Part shown: piece by piece, positions 7,356-11,352 of the stretch
How the letters are laid out: each line of letters begins with the position of its first letter
Numbering within the stretch: position 1 is the first letter of the stretch
Notes under the pieces: model-generated
Told to the model about the DNA's origin: nothing
The model's database searches: none
The model's input: the letters and a program-made list of their open reading frames with translations, nothing else
From: CAZAAW01 sp964483325
GTDB taxonomy: Bacteria > Pseudomonadota > Alphaproteobacteria > Rhizobiales > Kaistiaceae
DNA length: 11,352 bases
Assembly (NCBI GenBank): GCA_964483325.1
Contig: CAZAAW010000047.1
Location: forward strand, 1-11,352
Direction: 5' to 3'
Position numbers and translations under genes: made by a program

Positions 7356-9551
7356 ATGGCATCCGATCTCACCGACATCGTCGCCGGCCGGTCCGGCAGC
7401 GTGGCGTGGAAGGCGCCCTGCCGGACCGTCACCACCGGCAATCGCAGCCTCTCCGGCCTGGCGGCGATCGGCTCGGTGATTCCGGCCGCCGGCGATCGCA
7501 TCCTCGTCAATGCCCAGGCCGATGCGCGGCAGAACGGCATCTGGATCGCCTCGTCCGGGCTGTGGCAGCGGGCGCCCGATTGCGACGGCTCGCGCGACCT
7601 GGTGCAGGGGACGCGCGTCGCCATCGCCTCGGCGAGCGCCATCTACCGGCTCACCACCCCCGATCCGGTGCGGGTCGGCGAGAGCGCCATCGCCTTCGTG
7701 CTGGAAGCTTCCGGCGGCGGGGGCGGCGAGGGCGACGGCTCCGGCTCGACCGCCGAGGTGTGGGTGGAGAGCTTCGGCGCCGCCGGCGACGGCGCCACCG
7801 ACGATACCGGCGCCATCCAGGACGCCATCAACTCGGTCGCGGCGCTGGGCGGCGGGCGGGTCAAGTTCCGCGCCGCCAGCTATTCCGTCACCGACCTCCT
7901 CGTCAGCGCCAGCCATGTGCAGCTGGTCGGCGCCGGCGGCGGCAACATCTTCCATGCCTATACCACCGGCACGCGGCTGGCGGCGCGCGAGGACACCGGC
8001 ATCCTCCTCACCGTCGAGGCGCCGTCGGCCGCCGGCAACGCCATCGGCAATGTCGTCCTCGACGGCATCCTGTTCGACGCCAACGGCGCCGCCGACAATG
8101 CCCTCTTCCTCGCCGCGGTGCAGAACTCGGTGATCCGCGACTGCCACTTCCAGGGCGCCACCGTGGCGCAGATCGAGACCGGCTTCGGCAGCGGCACGCC
8201 GACGCTGAAGCAGGTCTATTCCTGCCTTTTTGAAGGCATCTGGGTGCACGCGACGGGGGATGCCGCCGGAATCGTGCTGGACGGCGAGCCGGGCGGCGTC
8301 GGCGGCAACCGCACCAGCTTCTGCACCTTCCTGCATTTCCACATCACGCATGAGAACGGGCCGGGCCTGCAGCTCGCCGACGCCGACACCAATTACTTCG
8401 CCTTCGGCGGCATCAGCCGCATCGGCGACGGCGTCGGCATCGAGCTCGTCGGCGACCAGGACGAGGGCCAGGATCTGTGCGAGAACAACGTCTTCCTCGC
8501 CGTCCATGCCGGCTTCGGCGGCTGGCACGCGCATGGCGAGAAGGCGCGCTACAACACCGTCTTCGGCCTGATGAGCACCGACGGCGTGCCGGTGGTGGTC
8601 ACCGACGGGGCGCAGCTGTGGTTCGCCGATGACGGCGGCACGACGCGGCTGAAGCAGGTCGGCGTCTACAGCGACGAGGCCTTCGCCACCGTGGCGCGCT
8701 TCGTCGGCAAGGACGACAGCGCCAATGTCGGGCCGTTCTTCGACCTGGTGCGCCAGTCCGCCTCGCCGGCCGATTTCGACCTCGGGCCGAACCTGCGCTG
8801 GCGCATGACCAATTCCGGCGGCGCCGAATTCACCGCCGCCGACGACCTCATCAGCGCCTATGACGTGACGGCCGGCGCCGAGCGGGCGGCGCGGACGCTG
8901 CGCGTGCCCTATGGTGGCGAGCTGCAGTCGCAGATAAGGCTGGAATCGAACAGTGCCGGCGGCACCTTCGGCGGCGTCCAGCTGCTCAACCGCGTCGTCT
9001 CCGTCTACGGTCCCGAGCTGGCGCCGCCGCCCTCGCCGGGCTGGGTGAGCGACCGCTATTATTTCGGCGTCGCGCCCGGCATCGTCGGCGACATGGCGGC
9101 GGCGGCGCTGACGGCGGCAACGATCCTGTGGACGCCGATCTTCGTGCCGGCGCGGGTGCAGATCGCCGAGCTGGGCGTGCGCGTCACCACCGCCGAGGAG
9201 GGCGCCAGCCTGCGCCTCGCCATCTACAAGGCGGCCGGCGGCGTCCCCGCCGGCGACCCGCTGTGGCAGAGCGACAGCCTCGACGCCGCCACCACCGGCG
9301 CCAGGACCGTGACGCCCGGCCTGACGGTCGAGGCCGGCCTCCACTTCCTCGGCCTCAACAGCTCCAGCAGCGCCGTGGCGGTGAACTTCTACCCGGAAAC
9401 CTTCCTCGCCGGCGCCTTCGGCTGGACCGACGACAATGGCGGCCAGTCGGCCCCGACGACAGCCCAGACCTTCGGCACCTGGCCCACCAACCCGGCCCTC
9501 ACCTACGCCAGCAATGGCGGCCTCGTGCCGCTGGTGTGGGTGAGGGTGTGA
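7356..9551 (+). CDS. Phage tail spike, pectate-lyase-type beta-helix (putative depolymerase)
   Basis: 731 residues; ATG 7356 has GGAGG (7344-7348) at 7-bp spacing. Residues about 9-115 form an N-terminal module seen in many phage tail fibres (AWKAPCRTVTTGN, LSGL, AAGDRILV, NGIWIA, WQRAPD); it probably attaches the spike to the virion. A Gly/Ser linker (119-131) leads to the start of a right-handed beta-helix. Its FGAAGDGATDDTGAIQDAI motif (140-158) and GGGRVKF are the hallmark of the Pectate_lyase_3 / tail-spike superfamily. The helix continues with Asn-, Gly- and Val-rich rungs to roughly residue 420. The last about 165 residues (565-731, ELGVRVTTAEEGASLRLAIYK) look like a beta-sandwich, possibly for carbohydrate binding or trimerisation. 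Expected role: binding and perhaps cleaving host surface polysaccharide at the virion tip. Catalytic residues cannot be assigned by eye. GC is about 73% in a counted 60-bp sample. Confidence 0.85.
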   Translation: MASDLTDIVAGRSGSVAWKAPCRTVTTGNRSLSGLAAIGSVIPAAGDRILVNAQADARQNGIWIASSGLWQRAPDCDGSRDLVQGTRVAIASASAIYRLTTPDPVRVGESAIAFVLEASGGGGGEGDGSGSTAEVWVESFGAAGDGATDDTGAIQDAINSVAALGGGRVKFRAASYSVTDLLVSASHVQLVGAGGGNIFHAYTTGTRLAAREDTGILLTVEAPSAAGNAIGNVVLDGILFDANGAADNALFLAAVQNSVIRDCHFQGATVAQIETGFGSGTPTLKQVYSCLFEGIWVHATGDAAGIVLDGEPGGVGGNRTSFCTFLHFHITHENGPGLQLADADTNYFAFGGISRIGDGVGIELVGDQDEGQDLCENNVFLAVHAGFGGWHAHGEKARYNTVFGLMSTDGVPVVVTDGAQLWFADDGGTTRLKQVGVYSDEAFATVARFVGKDDSANVGPFFDLVRQSASPADFDLGPNLRWRMTNSGGAEFTAADDLISAYDVTAGAERAARTLRVPYGGELQSQIRLESNSAGGTFGGVQLLNRVVSVYGPELAPPPSPGWVSDRYYFGVAPGIVGDMAAAALTAATILWTPIFVPARVQIAELGVRVTTAEEGASLRLAIYKAAGGVPAGDPLWQSDSLDAATTGARTVTPGLTVEAGLHFLGLNSSSSAVAVNFYPETFLAGAFGWTDDNGGQSAPTTAQTFGTWPTNPALTYASNGGLVPLVWVRV

Positions 9552-9554
9552 GCC

Positions 9555-9584
9555 TTCAACCGCCGGTGCGACTCGCGCTACTCT
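9555..9584 (+). promoter_or_regulatory. Possible promoter for the endonuclease gene
   Basis: TTCAAC (9555-9560) and TACTCT (9579-9584) are separated by 18 bp, a weak match to a sigma-70 type promoter. The -10-like box ends only 6 bp before the GTG start, which lacks a visible Shine-Dalgarno. If real, the mRNA would begin at or very near the start codon (leaderless). The match is imperfect and could be chance. Confidence 0.2.
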
Positions 9585-9590
9585 CGCGGC

Positions 9591-10349
9591 GTGAGCGTCG
9601 CAGAACCGCCAGCCCCAGAGAATCCGCCCGGCACCGACATTGCCGTGGCGCCGAACGACAATGCCGATCCGCGGCCCATGGTGGAGCGCTATGTGCCGGC
9701 GTCCATCCTGCAGCGATACGAGGTGTACAGCTACCGTAACGCTGCGGTGATCCTGGCCGAGGCGCAGGCCGAAGCGTTCGGCGAACTGGTTGCGGCGCTC
9801 GATGCCTTCTCCATAACGACCGACATGCTGCGCAAGAGCGGCGGCAACGAGTCGGATATGCCAAAGCTGTTCTCGCGGACGCTGCATCCCCGCGGCTGGC
9901 ATGAAACGACGATCAGTGCCGACCTTCATGTCACGCTGAAATGGCGTGAGCAGGTCAGGACAACGCCGGCTGGCAAGGCTGTGACAGAAACACGAAGCCG
10001 CACCGTGCAGCGGGAGCGATATCTCGACGGTCACAAGATCGACTATGTCAAAGGCAAGGTCGCCTTTGACATGGAATGGAATTCCAAGGACCAGACCTTC
10101 GACCGCGACCTCTACGCGATGAGTGCCTTCTTCCAGTCCGGCGCGATCGATGTGGGTGTCCTGGTGACCCGCAGCCGTAGTCTCAATGACGTCTTCCGGC
10201 ATCATGAGCTCATGCCGAAATACGGCGCCTCCACGACTTGGATGGGCAAGCTTCTCTATCGCCTCAATGCCGGCCGCAACGGCGGCTGCCCGATCCTCGC
10301 CATCGGCATCACCCCGAGCGTCATAGCCGATTGGCCGCCGCCCGCTTAG
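9591..10349 (+). CDS. Type II restriction endonuclease, BglII/BstYI family
   Basis: 252 residues. I recognise the family from the block D78-M-L-R-K, GGNES (84-88), LDGHKIDYVKG (145-155), the core FDMEWNSKDQTFDRDLYA (159-176), and the C-terminal YGASTTWMGKLLYRLNAGRN (211-230). This family cuts double-stranded DNA at a short palindrome; BglII cuts AGATCT and BstYI RGATCY, but the site for this enzyme cannot be read from sequence. Likely catalytic residues are D151, E162 and N164 (D-x10-E-x-N), with N replacing the usual Lys of PD-(D/E)xK nucleases, as BglII has Gln. The GTG 9591 start has no clear Shine-Dalgarno; ATG 9678 is an alternative that loses 29 non-conserved residues. It sits 40 bp behind the tail-spike gene on the same strand and converges on its methyltransferase, overlapping by 4 bp. 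GC is about 51% in two counted 60-bp samples, well below the tail spike, pointing to separate acquisition. Confidence 0.87.
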   Translation: MSVAEPPAPENPPGTDIAVAPNDNADPRPMVERYVPASILQRYEVYSYRNAAVILAEAQAEAFGELVAALDAFSITTDMLRKSGGNESDMPKLFSRTLHPRGWHETTISADLHVTLKWREQVRTTPAGKAVTETRSRTVQRERYLDGHKIDYVKGKVAFDMEWNSKDQTFDRDLYAMSAFFQSGAIDVGVLVTRSRSLNDVFRHHELMPKYGASTTWMGKLLYRLNAGRNGGCPILAIGITPSVIADWPPPA

Positions 10350-10987
10350 CCGCGCACCTGTGAGTGGTTGGCATAAGTGTCCCAGGTCGGTGCGTAGCGG
10401 TCGTGAGCCTCGTTCCCCCATGCGGCCCAGTTGGGCCGGACACCACGGGCGAAAAGCTCCAGGAACGGTCCCTTCGAGCAAGCCTCGATCAGTTCATACT
10501 GCTCGTCGGGCTTGCGCGAATGTTCCCGCTTGCGGGTGGCAAGGAAATTGACCTGCCGGCGACCGGCCGCCAGGGTACGGGCGTTCTTGCCGCGAACCCC
10601 GAACAGGATCAGTTCGGTGACATTGCGGAAATAGAAGCCGACGCCGCGACCGTCCGGCCCGCCATCCTTGCGGATCTTGTGCCAAACAATGTTCGATTTG
10701 TACTCGAAACCCCACGTCTGAAGGACGGCCAGACCTTCGGGCAGCAGAGCATTGGGGACCCATAGATACAGATGCGAGGTCGGTGCGGCGACCTGCGCCA
10801 CCGGCAGCGCAGCGATGTCCCCCAGCGTCATGGTGCGGTAGCGCGATAGGCGCTTGTGCTCCGGCGCCATCTTGCCGGTCCGGTTGGTGAACTGCCACGG
10901 TGGGTCTGCGAGGATCGTCCCAAAGCGGCGACCATCGGCAAAACCGAGAAGCTCGGCGGCGGGGCTTGGTTCAGTTCTGGCTAGCAC
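10346..10987 (-). CDS. MT-A70 family adenine-N6 DNA methyltransferase (modification subunit)
   Basis: 213 residues from GTG 10987, chosen because GGAG lies 7 bp upstream (10998-10995) and the conserved domain starts soon after. ATG 11071 and TTG 11098 are in frame but have no ribosome site and would add ankyrin-like residues. Motif order is that of the beta class. The catalytic DPPW tetrad is at residues 28-31 (TILADPPWQF), followed by HLYLWVPNALLPEGL, WGFEYKSNIVWHK, FYFRNVTELILFGVRG and, late, the AdoMet-binding FLELFARG. MT-A70 enzymes transfer a methyl group from S-adenosylmethionine to adenine N6. With the convergent BglII-type nuclease it forms a type II R-M system and should protect the host at the shared recognition site. 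The stop TAA (10348-10346) overlaps the nuclease stop. Methylation of the same site is inferred from the pairing, not shown. Confidence 0.9.
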   Translation of the reverse strand: MLARTEPSPAAELLGFADGRRFGTILADPPWQFTNRTGKMAPEHKRLSRYRTMTLGDIAALPVAQVAAPTSHLYLWVPNALLPEGLAVLQTWGFEYKSNIVWHKIRKDGGPDGRGVGFYFRNVTELILFGVRGKNARTLAAGRRQVNFLATRKREHSRKPDEQYELIEACSKGPFLELFARGVRPNWAAWGNEAHDRYAPTWDTYANHSQVRG

Positions 10988-11032
10988 GTGACGACTCCAG
11001 TCGGCTGAAGCATGGCCTAATTCTCTTCGGCC

Positions 11033-11116
11033 GGCAGCCCCGGCGGCTAGTATGTTCTTGGTATGTTCCATCTGTGCAGCTAAATGCAGCGCCGTCAAGC
11101 CGGGAGCATTGGGCTG
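11033..11116 (-). pseudogene. Degenerate ankyrin-repeat fragment in frame with the methyltransferase
   Basis: Right after an in-frame TAA (11119-11117) the minus strand reads a 28-residue peptide containing GLTALHLAAQMEH and ILAAGAA. The ankyrin consensus is G-x-T-P-L-H-L-A-A-x-x-G-H followed by LL-x-x-G-A. Here Gly is Glu, and about 3 residues are missing before the Gly-Ala. It is only one repeat and is cut by the stop. It is probably the relic of an ankyrin gene whose end was replaced when the R-M cassette inserted, but chance similarity at this length is possible. Confidence 0.4.
11050..11068 (-). repeat. Direct repeat of GAACATAC, 11-bp period
   Basis: GAACATAC occurs at 11068-11061 and again at 11057-11050 on the minus strand, about one helical turn apart. 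It lies 63-81 bp upstream of the preferred GTG start of the methyltransferase. Repeats of this spacing often bind a regulator, and R-M genes are commonly controlled. No controller gene is visible in the window, so the role is open. Confidence 0.35.
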
Positions 11117-11277
11117 TTATGCCTCGAGCGGTGTCTGCCCATGTTTCAGCTGTGTCGTGCTCAGGCGCGGACGTCGGGTATCCACGTGAACACCGGCGGT
11201 ACGTGGGAACGTGCTCGCGGGCGGCGCCTCTTCTGCGACATCCGTGTTCGCGTGGATGGCCGGATCAAGTGTTCAGC

Positions 11278-11318
11278 CCGGGGACATAGCTGACAGATGT
11301 TCGGGGACATGACTGACA
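11278..11318 (-). mobile_element. Transposon-end-like double repeat, right edge (inverted to left edge)
   Basis: On the minus strand two units start with TGTCAG at 11318 and 11295, period 23 bp, each running into ATGTCCCCG. They match the units at 3-43: 15 of 23 positions in the first unit and 15 of 18 in the second, by hand alignment. The orientation is inverted to the left copy, so the pair could bound the whole interval or be two related but separate element ends. The last 34 bp of the window could be the start of an insertion sequence continuing to the right. Confidence 0.5.
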
Positions 11319-11352
11319 GGTCTGAAGCGATGTGGTGGCCGGCAATGAAGAT

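Larger units (their letters stand above)
10988..11277. other. Upstream region of the methyltransferase
   Basis: No intact gene. It holds the methyltransferase ribosome site (GGAG, 10995-10998 minus), an ankyrin-like coding fragment (11033-11116) and an 11-bp-spaced direct repeat (11050-11068). From 11120 to 11277 I see GC-rich sequence without a recognisable gene, promoter or RNA. The junction between R-M cassette and older sequence probably lies in 10990-11035. Confidence 0.4.

Noticed and set aside
7332..10481. Minus-strand open frame of 1049 codons across tail spike and nuclease
   Set aside because: It is antisense to two genes with recognised domains, and its sequence is low-complexity Arg/Gly/Ala typical of shadow frames in GC-rich DNA.
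1..11352. CRISPR array, tRNA or integrase attachment site
   Set aside because: No regularly spaced repeats of suitable length, no cloverleaf-like sequence and no integrase gene were seen.

Overview
The window is GC-rich (about 70% through most of the structural genes) and looks like an alphaproteobacterial chromosome, most likely Hyphomicrobiales. That rests on three things: the codon bias, the CCTCTCCC/GGGAGAGG intergenic hairpins near the left end, and a tail-type protein starting MPKANVPLLSF that I recall from prophages of this group. The genus cannot be fixed from the sequence. I see no rRNA, tRNA or CRISPR array.

The layout is a remnant or degenerate prophage-like late module carrying a restriction-modification (R-M) cargo. 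Positions 1-347 hold a transposon-end-like repeat, a REP/BIME-like hairpin cluster and a short tandem repeat. Then come four plus-strand genes. 348-1802 has a phage tail N-terminus joined to an unrelated helical C-terminus. 2102-4453 encodes a large modular protein with a Pro-rich linker and a C-terminal module containing an extremely AT-rich island. 4486-6732 encodes a 748-residue protein I do not recognise. 7356-9551 encodes a tail spike with a pectate-lyase-type beta-helix. A gap of about 620 bp before the tail-spike gene holds a perfect 24-bp palindrome and several hairpins but no convincing gene.

Directly behind the tail spike, 40 bp after its stop, lies a BglII/BstYI-family restriction endonuclease gene (9591-10349). 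It converges on an MT-A70 family adenine methyltransferase gene (10346-10987, minus strand), and the two stop codons overlap by 4 bp. Together they read as a compact type II R-M system carried next to the tail genes. The endonuclease gene is visibly lower in GC than the tail spike. Upstream of the methyltransferase is a degenerate ankyrin-like fragment, then a second transposon-end-like repeat in inverted orientation to the one at the left edge.

The best candidates for something new are three: the R-M pair as prophage cargo between inverted transposon-like ends; the 783-residue modular protein with its foreign-looking C-terminal island, perhaps a polymorphic-toxin-like effector or a variable virion protein; and its unrecognised 748-residue neighbour, perhaps an operon partner.
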